A stretch of 64,000 bases of DNA, from contig NZ_OY782757.1 of assembly GCF_963678185.1 (NCBI RefSeq), forward strand, positions 248,001 to 312,000. The letters run 5' to 3'. The notes beneath the pieces are model-generated. The model made no database searches and was not told the DNA's origin. It saw only the letters and a program-made list of their open reading frames with translations. This DNA is from an uncultured Tolumonas sp. Its GTDB lineage: Bacteria > Pseudomonadota > Gammaproteobacteria > Enterobacterales > Aeromonadaceae. Each line of letters opens with the position of its first letter. Within the stretch, counting starts at the first letter, position 1. Position numbers and translations under genes: made by a program. This document shows, piece after piece, positions 1 through 9,229 of the stretch.

Positions 1-1
1 C

Positions 2-736
2 ACGGTATTAGCTTGTTATGTGGCGAAATATAACTGGGGATGGCCTGAGCGGATTGTAAAATATATAGGTGCCGCACTATTAATAATCGATATTCCATTT
101 TTCTCATCAAATCTGGTCAAAGTATTTGATGGTGGTTGGTTACCATTAGGTGTAGGAACGTTAACCTTTTGTATCATGGCCATTTGGAAATGGGAGCGTT
201 TTCTTTTATTACGTCAACTTAGCCGTATGAGTATGCCATTAGACCAATTTGTTGGGTTGGTGGAAAAAGAGGCGCCACAAAAAGTGCCGGGAACTGCCAT
301 TTATCTTTCTCGGACACAGCAGGGTATTCCGCATGCGTTGATACATAATCTGAATCATAATCATGTTTTACATGAGCGAATTATTTTAATGACAATTCGT
401 ACTCAGGATATACCGTATGTTGAACCGGATAAACATATCGAAATTAATCAGTTATCACATAATATTTGGCGAATATCTGCCACCTATGGTTTTCATGAAA
501 CGCCGGATGTGGAAGATTTATTCCGCTGCTCAGCCAGAAAAGGCATGAATCTTAATTTGAAAACGACCACGTTCTTTTTATCCCGGGAAACGTTGATCCC
601 TTCAAAACGCTCTGTGTTTGCCAAGTGGCGTGCCAGTATGTTTATTTGGTTAAGCAAAAACTCATTGCGCACGAACGATTTTATTCACGTTCCAGCCGAC
701 CGGGTGGTTGAAATGGGGATACAGGTGAGTGTCTAA
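2..736 (+). CDS. kup: Kup family potassium uptake protein, C-terminal part (5' end outside window)
   Basis: Low-affinity K+ uptake transporter of the inner membrane (KUP/HAK/KT family). The open frame enters from the left edge, so only about the last 244 residues are present. They begin with the last membrane helices (two hydrophobic stretches around IGAALLIIDIPFF and WLPLGVGTLTFCIMAIW), followed by the characteristic cytoplasmic tail: a conserved segment with PGTAIYLS, then HNLNHNHVLHERIILMTI, and a GFHETPDV stretch. These are typical of bacterial Kup C-termini. The frame closes normally at 736 and a strong hairpin follows, so the 3' end looks intact. The N-terminal pore helices cannot be judged from this window. 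Confidence 0.93.
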   Translation, partial: TVLACYVAKYNWGWPERIVKYIGAALLIIDIPFFSSNLVKVFDGGWLPLGVGTLTFCIMAIWKWERFLLLRQLSRMSMPLDQFVGLVEKEAPQKVPGTAIYLSRTQQGIPHALIHNLNHNHVLHERIILMTIRTQDIPYVEPDKHIEINQLSHNIWRISATYGFHETPDVEDLFRCSARKGMNLNLKTTTFFLSRETLIPSKRSVFAKWRASMFIWLSKNSLRTNDFIHVPADRVVEMGIQVSV

Positions 737-765
737 GTTCGGCTGAATTTTGCTTTATTATAGTT

Positions 766-794
766 AGGATCTGCCTCTCAATATGGCAGATCCT
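766..794. terminator. Hairpin terminator between kup and modE
   Basis: Ten-base perfect inverted repeat, AGGATCTGCC at 766-775 and GGCAGATCCT at 785-794, with a 9-base loop. A short T run follows on the + strand (GTTT). It lies 30 bases after the kup stop and 86 bases past the 3' end of the convergent modE, so it may serve both. Confidence 0.75.
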
Positions 795-879
795 GTTTAA
801 AACGTATTTTGTTATAGCACTTTTAATACGGAAACTGTTTGATCCCGTATAAAGCTCGGCATGAACTTTCTCATAGAAA

Positions 880-1742
880 TTACCCCTGATAGCTGCATAA
901 CAAAACCGCAGAGGCTTTAAATGCCGCACAGGCTTCTTGTCCTTCGGCTAACTGCATATTTTGTACACTTTCTGTCGTAACTACAGCACAGACGGTTTTG
1001 TCTCCCGGTAAGCTGATCACGACTTCACTATTAATTGGTCCGCGATAGATATGACTAATTTCGCCCCAGAGTTGGTTGCGGGTTGATAGCTTGAGCTGTC
1101 GGTCTGTGACTAACATTACAGACGATGACTTAATCAACGCATACAACTCTTGCCCGGCGAAGATGTCTAAACTGCCTGCCGATTCCCGGGTAATAACCGC
1201 AATCAGGTGTACTTTCTCATCTAATTTTAATGTGATCTCAAATTCCACCGGGCCCGGACGTATCGCAATAACGGTGCCCATAAACTGATTACGGGCGCTA
1301 CTGCGCATGGATATCCGACGTAATAAACGTCGAAACCGTGGTACATCATACTGTTCACCACAGCCGTCTAATTTCCCCTGACAGGATGAATGTTGTAATT
1401 GCTCATGGATCTTGGATAAAGCTAACTGATATTCCGCCTGTAAAGCTCGGTAGAGTGCGACGGTTTGTTTACCATAGGCGGTAAGTAACGTCCCCCCGCC
1501 ATTTTTCCCGCCGGTTGTTCTTACTACTAATGGTTGCTCTGCCAAATTATTCATCTCATCCAAGGCGTCCCAGGCTGCACGGTAAGAGAGTGAATCGACT
1601 TTGCAGCTTGTGTTAGTGAACCCAAACGATCAATGGCTTCGAGCAGGTGGATGCGCGCATCGCCTAGTGATGGCCCTACTTCCGTACACAGCTTTAGCTC
1701 ACCTAATAAAGCAGCGGTCATGTGATGTGAATGTTTAGACAT
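880..1742 (-). pseudogene. modE: ModE-type molybdate-responsive regulator, interrupted by a frameshift
   Basis: Transcription factor that binds molybdate through paired Mop domains and usually represses molybdate uptake genes. Two overlapping minus-strand frames together make the whole protein. Frame one (1742 down to 1551) encodes the start of the winged-helix DNA-binding domain (LLEAIDRLGSLTQAAK). Frame two contains SYRAAWDALDEMNNLAEQ, TTGGKNGGGTLLTAYG and two Mop domains beginning SARNQFMGTV and STRNQLWGEI. Adding one base near 1591-1595 joins the recognition-helix region into K-S-I-x-L-S-Y-R-A-A-W, matching E. coli ModE (AKDAGISYKSAW) in spacing. As written, no protein with both an HTH and Mop domains is made, though the C-terminal frame has its own ATG at 1563. 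It is divergent from modA. Either a true loss or a sequencing error; the break is not in a homopolymer. Confidence 0.85.
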
Positions 1743-1892
1743 TCCGATCCCTCGATATGTATTAACTTATACAGCGAAGAGCAAAATACATACCCGAAAC
1801 CAAAATCGATTAAACTTCAATCAATTTACCCAGTAAAACAGGGTAAAAGCGTTATTTGACGGGGCAAAGCGTCCTATTTTGTCGCACTTATA

Positions 1893-1910
1893 ATGTGAGA
1901 ATTGTCACAT
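1893..1910. promoter_or_regulatory. CRP-type binding site
   Basis: ATGTGA-GAATTG-TCACAT is a perfect dyad matching the CRP consensus half-sites TGTGA-N6-TCACA. It lies about 150 bases upstream of the modE start and 245 bases upstream of modA, so it could act on either divergent gene. Identification rests on the motif alone. Confidence 0.7.
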
Positions 1911-1929
1911 TTGTCATTATTCACGCATT

Positions 1930-1951
1930 GTTGTGCAACAAAATGCACAAC
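1930..1951. repeat. 8-base inverted repeat, operator-like
   Basis: GTTGTGCA (1930-1937) and TGCACAAC (1944-1951) separated by ACAAAA. The left arm is itself part of a GTTGTGCAAC palindrome, and a related TTGTACAA occurs about 35 bases downstream. No known regulator motif is assigned. Confidence 0.5.
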
Positions 1952-2082
1952 GAAATTCATCAAATCGTTGGTGGGTGCGACAACTTGTACAATCGAGCTT
2001 ATGTAAAAATATTACTTATATATCAGTTATTTACAGTTATTTGCGCTCATTTTTTGAGTGGCGGCATCTGATTGTCGCTGAT

Positions 2083-2127
2083 GCGTTATGCATTCAGGCA
2101 GGCTTTGTGCTTATTACTGCATAACGC
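2083..2127. promoter_or_regulatory. Inverted repeat before modA, candidate ModE-like operator or mRNA hairpin
   Basis: GCGTTATGCA (2083-2092) and TGCATAACGC (2118-2127) are perfect complements separated by 25 bases and end 26 bases before the modA start. The arms resemble ModE half-sites (CGTTATAT...ATATAACG), but the spacer is much longer than the usual roughly 8 bases, so this could instead be a leader hairpin close to the ribosome-binding site. Confidence 0.45.
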
Positions 2128-2152
2128 CAAGTAAATGAGCCAAGGAGTGCCC

Positions 2153-2908
2153 ATGTTGTCATTACGTCAAAACCCAATCACCATTGCTTTATTGTTATTA
2201 ACACCATGTTTGTCTTTCGCTGATGAGGTAAAAGTCGCGGTGGCCGCCAACTTTGCTCAACCACTGGAAGACATTGGTAAAGCGTTCCAAAAAGACACCG
2301 GTAATACGTTGCTGATTTCTTCTGGCGCGACAGGGAAGTTATTTACTCAAATTCAAAATGGTGCCCCTTTTGAAGTCATGATCAGTGCTGACAGCAAAAC
2401 ACCGAAGAAACTGGTGAAAGCCGAATTAGCACTGGCTGATACTCAATTTACTTATGCAAAAGGGAAATTGGTGCTGTGGTCTGCTGATGCCAATACCGTC
2501 GACAGTAAAGGCGATGTGCTCAAGACCGGTAAATATACTCATTTAGCTGTTGGGAACCCGAAAACTGCACCTTATGGCACTGCTGCGTATGAAGCATTGG
2601 ATAAGCTGGGATTGACCGCTTCGCTTAGTTCAAAACTGGTGCAGGGTGAAAACATCAATCAGGTAAAACAGTTTGTTGATACTGGTAATGCAGAGTTAGG
2701 GTTTGTTGCCACATCGCAGGTGTATAAAGATGGCAAACTCATCAAAGGTTCCGCATGGGAAGTGCCAACTTCTTTATACAGCCCGCTAACACAAGATGCG
2801 GTATTGCTGAAAAAAGGTGAAGACAATCCGGCTGCGGTTGCGTTGCTGAATTACCTGAAAGGCGATAAAGCCAAAACCATCATTCATAGCTACGGCTATA
2901 TCGATTAA
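2153..2908 (+). CDS. modA: Molybdate ABC transporter periplasmic binding protein
   Basis: Captures molybdate in the periplasm and hands it to ModBC. The ATG at 2153 is chosen over 2135 because AAGGAG (2142-2147) precedes it by 5 bases. A signal peptide of about 23 residues (MLSLRQNPITIALLLL to LSFA) is followed by DEVKVAVAANFAQPLEDIG, the typical ModA N-terminus. Further family marks are SSGATGKLFTQIQNGAPFEV, NPKTAPYGTAAYEAL, GENINQVKQFVDTGNAELGF and AVLLKKGEDNPAA. Length is about 251 residues, normal for ModA. No modB or modC follows: a terminator and then a porin gene come next, so the membrane components must lie elsewhere or be missing. Confidence 0.95.
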   Translation: MLSLRQNPITIALLLLTPCLSFADEVKVAVAANFAQPLEDIGKAFQKDTGNTLLISSGATGKLFTQIQNGAPFEVMISADSKTPKKLVKAELALADTQFTYAKGKLVLWSADANTVDSKGDVLKTGKYTHLAVGNPKTAPYGTAAYEALDKLGLTASLSSKLVQGENINQVKQFVDTGNAELGFVATSQVYKDGKLIKGSAWEVPTSLYSPLTQDAVLLKKGEDNPAAVALLNYLKGDKAKTIIHSYGYID

Positions 2909-2922
2909 TTCCAATTGATTTG

Positions 2923-2942
2923 GGTGGCTTCCGCCACCTTTT
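2923..2942 (+). terminator. Rho-independent terminator after modA
   Basis: GGTGGC-TTCC-GCCACC followed by TTTT, 14 bases after the modA stop. It would separate modA from the porin gene. Confidence 0.8.
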
Positions 2943-3004
2943 AAGACTCATGTTTGGGCTATTTAGCTCAAGGGATTTTTTTGCCTATAAAAAGGATATT
3001 TAGC

Positions 3005-4177
3005 ATGAAAAAACTCACTCTGGTGGCAATTTGTGTACTGTCTGCAACTCAAGCTAACGCGGTATCAGTAATGAATAACCAATATGGCGCCATTGATATG
3101 GCTGGGCGTGCCTATGCTGGACATGTGTTTGGTGATGACCGTAAAAGTGAGTTATATGGCTCTGATACCTTTGCGCGGTTAGGCTTAAAAGGCAAAAGTA
3201 AAATCGACGATCAATTTACCGCGGTTGGTGCCTATGAGGCGCAACTCAATGTTGGCGATAAAGCCTCTTCTTCTACTGTTCCAACCAACGACACAGAAAA
3301 AAATGACAGTCTGGCAACCCGCTTGGCCTACGGTGGTGTGAGTAACAGCAATTGGGGGACTGTGACTTTTGGTCGTCAGAATGGCGCGGCAAATCTGGTA
3401 ACAGCCTGGACAGATGTGGCTTTAGCCGATGGTTATGGTAATAACGGCTTAGGTGTTGGCGTGGATAAATTTGCCACCAAACGTGCATCCGATGTACTGA
3501 AATATTCCGCTACTTTTGGTAACGCGCAGCTGGATGCGGATTATAAATTCCGTAATGTGCAAGATACCTGTGCATCAACACCTTGTGACAGTAAAGGTGG
3601 TGCTGAGACAGTTGTCGATAAAGATAATGCTGCTTATGGCACCGCCTTGGCTTACAAATTGACACCATTGATCAGTGCGGGTGCATCCTATACCGTGGGT
3701 AAACAGGGCAGTCTGGACGATGCATCGTTATGGACAACTGGGCTGAAATTTGATGATAAATCCTGGTATGCCGCTTTCAATTACGGCAAAGGCAATAACT
3801 GGCTTTCTACATCAAAAAGCACAACCGCAACAACGTTAACAGGTACGACTTTAACGACCGCTACTACAACAACGACAACGTTGTATGACCACACTGGTTA
3901 TGAAGCTGCTTTGGGTTATAACTTCCTAAATGGTGTTGGTTTAATGAGTACGTGGAATAAGCAAATTGCAGAAAATAGTGCCGGTGCGAAAACAAATACC
4001 GTCAATTACTACACGTTGGGTGCAAGTTATAAATTTAATCGTCGACTGAGTGTATTAGGTGAATACCGCGTGAACAACAAAGATGCTGATGCATTCATTC
4101 CTGTGAAAGATTCTGCAACAGGTTTGGCGGTAGATGCGGCTAATGATTTCCAACTGGCAGTAAAATACGATTTCTAA
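3005..4177 (+). CDS. General (OmpC/OmpF-type) outer-membrane porin
   Basis: Trimeric beta-barrel channel for small hydrophilic solutes. The ATG at 3005 has AAAGGA eight bases upstream; an in-frame earlier start would add residues before the signal peptide MKKLTLVAICVLSATQANA. Mature features fit Gram-negative porins: an early AGHVFGDDRKSELYGSDTFARLGLKGK strand-turn region, SNWGTVTFGRQNGA (the conserved F-G-R-Q segment before loop 3), alternating beta-strand pattern, and a C-terminal terminal aromatic (VKYDF) as required by the BAM complex. A Thr-rich insert lies at 3806-3886. Length is 390 residues. It sits between modA and the molbindin gene, which may hint at a role in oxyanion uptake, but that is inference only. 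Confidence 0.88.
   Translation: MKKLTLVAICVLSATQANAVSVMNNQYGAIDMAGRAYAGHVFGDDRKSELYGSDTFARLGLKGKSKIDDQFTAVGAYEAQLNVGDKASSSTVPTNDTEKNDSLATRLAYGGVSNSNWGTVTFGRQNGAANLVTAWTDVALADGYGNNGLGVGVDKFATKRASDVLKYSATFGNAQLDADYKFRNVQDTCASTPCDSKGGAETVVDKDNAAYGTALAYKLTPLISAGASYTVGKQGSLDDASLWTTGLKFDDKSWYAAFNYGKGNNWLSTSKSTTATTLTGTTLTTATTTTTTLYDHTGYEAALGYNFLNGVGLMSTWNKQIAENSAGAKTNTVNYYTLGASYKFNRRLSVLGEYRVNNKDADAFIPVKDSATGLAVDAANDFQLAVKYDF
3806..3886 (+). repeat. Threonine-rich low-complexity insert in porin
   Basis: Within the porin frame 16 of 27 residues are Thr, ending in six consecutive Thr before Leu-Tyr. The DNA is a run of ACN codons. The position, after a strand and before YDHTGYEAALGYNF, suits a surface-exposed loop. 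Confidence 0.7.
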
Positions 4178-4310
4178 TACAAAAGATATTCCGGTTGTGC
4201 TGGTATTTATATCACGCTGAAAAGTAAGGTTATAGCGCTGCTTACAGCGTATGGCTGTCAGCTTGAAGGATTAATTATAAATACATCAGTTATTGGATAA
4301 GGAGATTTAT

Positions 4311-4739
4311 ATGGCTATCAGCGCTCGTAATGTATTTGCAGGCACCGTGAGTGAAGTTCGTGAAGGCGCAGTGAATGCTGAAGTCTCTCTGTCTGTTGCC
4401 GGAGGTGATGTAATCGTTGCTACCCTTACCTTAGACAGTCTGAAAACCCTCGGGTTGACTGTTGGTAAAGCAGTCACTGCGTTTGTTAAAGCACCTTCCG
4501 TGATGGTTGTTACCGGCGATGATTCTGTTCGTTACAGTGCCCGTAATCATCTGAAAGGGGTGGTTTCAGAACTGAAAACTGGCGCAGTGAACAGCGAAGT
4601 GGTCGTGAAGTTGGCTGGTGGTAGTGAAGTTAAAGCGATCATCACCAATGACGCAGTTACCGATCTGGGTTTGACGGTCGGTTCTGCTGCCAGCGTTTTA
4701 TTCAAAGCGGGCAGTGTGATCTTGGGTGTTACTGCTTAA
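4311..4739 (+). CDS. mop: Molbindin, tandem Mop-domain molybdate-binding protein
   Basis: Small cytoplasmic protein that binds and stores molybdate or tungstate in a multimer. Two Mop domains are seen: residues about 3-70 (ISARNVFAGTVSEVREGAVN...) and 73-140 (YSARNHLKGVVSELKTGAVN...), each with the SARN-x(3)-G-x-V signature, the GAVN[AS]EV segment and a terminal K-A-x-S-V. Length is 142 residues, as expected for a di-Mop molbindin. The ATG at 4311 is preceded by AAGGAG with 6-base spacing; an in-frame upstream TTG is not needed. It belongs to the molybdate cluster with modE and modA. Confidence 0.93.
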   Translation: MAISARNVFAGTVSEVREGAVNAEVSLSVAGGDVIVATLTLDSLKTLGLTVGKAVTAFVKAPSVMVVTGDDSVRYSARNHLKGVVSELKTGAVNSEVVVKLAGGSEVKAIITNDAVTDLGLTVGSAASVLFKAGSVILGVTA

Positions 4740-4755
4740 AAAGTCGGTTTGTCGT

Positions 4756-4779
4756 AACTCCCGTCGTAAGGCGGGAGTT
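4756..4779. terminator. Terminator after mop
   Basis: AACTCCCG at 4756-4763 pairs with CGGGAGTT at 4772-4779 around an 8-base loop, followed by TTTCATTATTT. It lies 17 bases after the mop stop and between convergent genes, so it may also stop the FlxA-like gene on the other strand. Confidence 0.75.
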
Positions 4780-4784
4780 TCATT

Positions 4785-4816
4785 ATTTATGTATTAAACA
4801 ATTTATGTATTAAACA
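4785..4816. repeat. 16-bp perfect tandem duplication
   Basis: ATTTATGTATTAAACA occurs twice head to tail (4785-4800 and 4801-4816). The second copy contains the stop codon and last codons of the FlxA-like gene on the minus strand; the duplication therefore leaves that protein unchanged. Confidence 0.9.
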
Positions 4817-5169
4817 TAAGTATCGATAGTATTTCCTGAACTGGTATCTGCACTATTCGTGGTGGTTTCTTTATTAGCTGTTTGATCGCTGGTAGCAGAT
4901 GTTGAAGAATCGCTTGAGGATTGGCTTTGTTTTGCCTGTTCTTGTGCTTGAAGCTGTGCGATCTGAGCTTCAATCGCCGCGATCTGAGCAGTGAGTTGCT
5001 GAACTTCTTTTGCTCCATCAGTTGTTGAAGCCGTTTTTTGCGCGGTAGCGAGTTCTTTTTGCAGCGTGGTCAGCTGTTTTTGTAATGTCTGAATTTTTGA
5101 TGAGCTGCTGTTATTACTCGTACTGCTGGTTTGTGACTGTGTCAGAGACGATAAACTAATTGAAGTCAT
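4810..5169 (-). CDS. FlxA-like coiled-coil protein
   Basis: 119-residue protein with Ser/Thr/Gln-rich ends and a central coiled coil (about residues 24-82: KIQTLQKQLTTLQKELATAQ then VQQLTAQIAAIEAQIAQLQA). This layout matches the FlxA-like family, some members of which are regulated with flagellar genes; function is unknown. No signal peptide is evident. A purine-rich AAGGAAAG lies just upstream of the ATG at 5169. No flagellar genes are nearby. The assignment is from composition and heptad pattern, so it is a family-level call only. Confidence 0.7.
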   Translation of the reverse strand: MTSISLSSLTQSQTSSTSNNSSSSKIQTLQKQLTTLQKELATAQKTASTTDGAKEVQQLTAQIAAIEAQIAQLQAQEQAKQSQSSSDSSTSATSDQTANKETTTNSADTSSGNTIDTYV

Positions 5170-5381
5170 GATGCTTTCCTTCCCGATATATTAATTTACT
5201 GAATGATGTATCCAGTGCCAATTCCTTCATCATGGCTATCGGCAATAGCGTCAATTGAATGATAGTGCCAAGGTGTAAAAGACTGTAAAGACGGAGCGTT
5301 ACATAAAGCAGAGGTAATCTGCCGCCAGTTAAACATGAGTATTCAAAGGTAGGTAAAAACTATGCAGCGGTTGAATAAGCC

Positions 5382-5416
5382 GCCCCGTTAAGTTGCATAT
5401 TCCTACCTAACGGGGC
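5382..5416. terminator. Hairpin downstream of the metalloprotease gene
   Basis: GCCCCGTTA (5382-5390) and TAACGGGGC (5408-5416), nine paired bases with a 17-base loop, 23 bases past the protease stop codon on the minus strand. The following T content is modest, so terminator function is probable but not certain. Confidence 0.6.
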
Positions 5417-5438
5417 ATTGGTCATCTTGCGGTAAACA

Positions 5439-7130
5439 TCAGTTCTGGTGAATAAAGGGCCCTGCAGTTGCGGTGTTATTGTTAGCATCGGTTGAGGTAA
5501 CGTAATAGGTGTATTGAACGCCTTTAGTGCCATTGAACGCATAAGCATGACTGGTAACTAGCTCATTTTTTACATACGTTCCACAGCAAGTAAATGTCAC
5601 CTCAGTGGATGAAGGTACGTTAGTATTCCAGGAGATCTGGAATTTCACCCCTTTGATTATTTTGCTGGTGACGTTAGAAATAACAACGGCATTCCCCGTG
5701 TTAGTCGAGCCACTATTGCACAAACTGTCGGTAACACCGACTTGTTCCCAAGCTGCTGCGACATGAGTGCCGTAAGTGGCAGTTGCCGCAATGGTGGCTG
5801 CTCGTGCATCACAAAAATCAGCAGTTGAATTTAACGAGGTAAAGCCGTTAAAAGCGATCTGTTCTGCAGCAGGCAAGCCAATATCGGTTGCTAATAAGTA
5901 ATACCAATAGTTTGATATGCCGCTATTGGTATGCACACCGCCGTTATCGGCTGTTCCGGTATATCGATTGGCATAATTGTCAGGGTCGCCATCTTCGCTT
6001 GGATTGGCCATATTTCGGATGCCGTTACTGCCCGGCGTGATGTCTTCACCAATGGTCCAGTTACCTGAGCCAAAATAAAACTCGGTACTGGCTCCCATCA
6101 TGTCGGAGAAGGATTCATTTAGCGCGCCGGATTCATTTTGATAAATCAGATTGCTGGTGGCTTCAGTCACGCCATGTGTCAGCTCATGTGCGACAACATC
6201 TAAGTCACCGGAGAAATTAATGAAGCTGGTGCCATCACCATCACCGTATGAAACCTGGCTTCCGTTCCAATAAGCATTATTGTAATTTCGCTTCAAATGC
6301 GCAGATGAAACCATGCCTTGAGGGTATTTACTTATCCAGTTGAAGTTATGAATATGTTGATAATAATCATCGGTTACATTGGCAAAGAAATGGGCATCAA
6401 CTAAAGCGGGTTGCCCAGGGGAAGTGGAACCTGCGGTATTCCAGTGATCGTCATTATCAACGGCAAGAATACCGGGCAAAGTACTTTTATTTTGTGCATC
6501 GTAGGTTTTTTGGCGACCGTCAGATGAAACCATCTGATATTGAGCGCCATTTTTTGTTGTATCCAGTGGTGTTTTAGTGTTGCCATCAACACCGAAGCCA
6601 TCGCCGGTTGTTAAACCATCATAAGCGTTAATAACTGAACCATTACTGGCATCGATCCAGTGAAACCATCGACTGTCAGAACGTTGATTTTCAACAATAT
6701 AAAAATAACGGCCATCTGACGGGTTGATCATTAACTTCGTTGACCATTTTCCTGTGCTACCCATTTTTTTAGCAACAACGGCCTGAGCGGATTTATCGTT
6801 GATAGTGATGTCATTGGTAGACATAAGATTAGGAAAATTTTCCCCAATTACGGCAATGGTTTCACCTTTGGTATTGTTCAGTACGGTCAGTTGTCCGCCC
6901 AGCACTTCTGCATTACCAACGACTTGTTGATAGCGTTTAGATTCAACACCGGGTGTTTTTAATTTTGTCGTACCAATTAAATGAACATCAGCGGGGAGCT
7001 TGAAGTTTGTTGCTTCAGCACCTTTGAGGGCTATAAATTCCGCGTGGTTATGTCTGGAAAGATCGGGTGCTGCATTAACAGCATTAGTAAGTAATAAAAA
7101 AAAGAGTAGAATAGCAAAAATTGATTTCAT
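5439..7130 (-). CDS. Secreted M4 (thermolysin/vibriolysin-like) zinc metalloprotease
   Basis: Secreted neutral endopeptidase. The 563-residue precursor starts with a signal peptide (MKSIFAILLFFLLLTNAVNA), then an FTP/PepSY-type propeptide to about residue 170. The catalytic domain carries zinc motif HELTH at residues 315-319 (codons 6188-6174) and the third ligand Glu339 in GALNESFSD, 20 residues after His319, exactly the thermolysin spacing. The active-site His lies in NGGVHTNSGI, and NYWYYLL follows. The catalytic domain ends near SLCNSGS; a C-terminal domain of about 90 residues (SNVTSKIIKGVKFQISWNTN...) looks like a fibronectin-III-type beta-sandwich. All catalytic residues are present. 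It is monocistronic between hairpins. Confidence 0.94.
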   Translation of the reverse strand: MKSIFAILLFFLLLTNAVNAAPDLSRHNHAEFIALKGAEATNFKLPADVHLIGTTKLKTPGVESKRYQQVVGNAEVLGGQLTVLNNTKGETIAVIGENFPNLMSTNDITINDKSAQAVVAKKMGSTGKWSTKLMINPSDGRYFYIVENQRSDSRWFHWIDASNGSVINAYDGLTTGDGFGVDGNTKTPLDTTKNGAQYQMVSSDGRQKTYDAQNKSTLPGILAVDNDDHWNTAGSTSPGQPALVDAHFFANVTDDYYQHIHNFNWISKYPQGMVSSAHLKRNYNNAYWNGSQVSYGDGDGTSFINFSGDLDVVAHELTHGVTEATSNLIYQNESGALNESFSDMMGASTEFYFGSGNWTIGEDITPGSNGIRNMANPSEDGDPDNYANRYTGTADNGGVHTNSGISNYWYYLLATDIGLPAAEQIAFNGFTSLNSTADFCDARAATIAATATYGTHVAAAWEQVGVTDSLCNSGSTNTGNAVVISNVTSKIIKGVKFQISWNTNVPSSTEVTFTCCGTYVKNELVTSHAYAFNGTKGVQYTYYVTSTDANNNTATAGPFIHQN

Positions 7131-7387
7131 TTTGCAACCTCATGTCGGTTATTTCAACGCATGGATTTGTTTGACGCTCGCGGTGTGTTGTTAGATAAAT
7201 GTTAATTTAGGTAAATATAGTAGGTATTTTTAATACATGTTTAAGCGGGGCATTTGACAGCAAATATGTTCGCCATCAACTCACTCTGTATCAGTAAAAT
7301 ATGGGAATGCGGCAGGGGATCTATCGACACGAACTTCACACAAGATAGACCAAGAACATTGCTGGTGATACTTCAAAGAGGGATAGA

Positions 7388-7411
7388 ACCCCTCACAAAG
7401 TGGTGAGGGGT
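7388..7411 (-). terminator. Terminator of the 6-phospho-beta-glucosidase gene
   Basis: ACCCCTCAC (7388-7396) pairs with GTGAGGGGT (7403-7411) around AAAGTG, 10 bases beyond the stop codon on the minus strand; a partly T-rich stretch follows. Confidence 0.7.
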
Positions 7412-7420
7412 AGGAAGATA

Positions 7421-8884
<1,464 letters not shown>

Positions 8885-8929
8885 TTAGTTAAAGAAGCCG
8901 GTAGCGAATGTTTTCGGCACAGAGAAAAC

Positions 8930-8951
8930 AAAATGAAACCGGTTTCATTTT
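8930..8951. promoter_or_regulatory. AscG-type LacI-family operator
   Basis: A 22-base perfect palindrome centred on 8940/8941, with the core TGAAACCGGTTTCA, which is the known AscG operator core of E. coli. It sits upstream of the 6-phospho-beta-glucosidase gene, a natural target of AscG-like repressors. No LacI-family gene is present in the window. Confidence 0.85.
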
Positions 8952-9067
8952 ATTATAAGCGACTTTTATATACATGTCTAATAGGTACTAATTGAGGCTA
9001 AATATAATCAGATCCAGCAAGGCCATCTCTAGCTGGTCGCTACAGGCCAGTGAACATGACTGATAAA

Positions 9068-9229
9068 TCACCGCGCCCAGACGCAGCCATTCCCATAACT
9101 CAGAACGAAGTGAATAAAGGCACGAAACGAGGCGACACAGGCACCTTCCGCAAACAAAATGATGGGTAGGCGCGCGTCGCTGGGCAGATGAAAATGGAGT
9201 TGTGGTGTCATCGAAAAACTGATACTCAT
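9068..9229 (-). pseudogene. Possible short remnant ORF, frameshifted
   Basis: The 8952-9425 interval has no intact gene, but its centre is richer in G+C than its flanks. On the minus strand an ATG at 9229 opens a 53-residue frame (MSISFSMTPQLHFHLPSDAR...) ending at 9068. Changing frame near position 9100 continues without a stop into a second plausible segment (SELWEWLRLGAVIYQS...) to about 8995. This looks like a small gene with one frameshift, but no family is recognised and chance cannot be excluded. Confidence 0.25.

Larger units (their letters stand above)
1743..2152. promoter_or_regulatory. modE-modA divergent intergenic region
   Basis: A 410-base non-coding interval between divergent modE and modA. 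It is AT-rich and holds a CRP-like site, at least two other inverted repeats (listed separately) and a TTGTACAA palindrome near 1985. Short open frames here show no recognisable protein. The number of palindromic sites suggests control by more than one factor. Confidence 0.6.

Noticed and set aside
1856-2124. Short + strand open frames between modE and modA
   Set aside because: No ribosome-binding site, no protein-like composition, and they overlap the operator palindromes.
2083-2127. Integron attC-like site from the GCGTTATGCA/TGCATAACGC arms
   Set aside because: No integrase, no cassette array and no paired inner arms as in attC sites; position fits modA regulation better.
2083-2152. Molybdenum-cofactor riboswitch before modA
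   Set aside because: Only one long-range stem is visible; the multi-helix Moco RNA pattern could not be built by eye.
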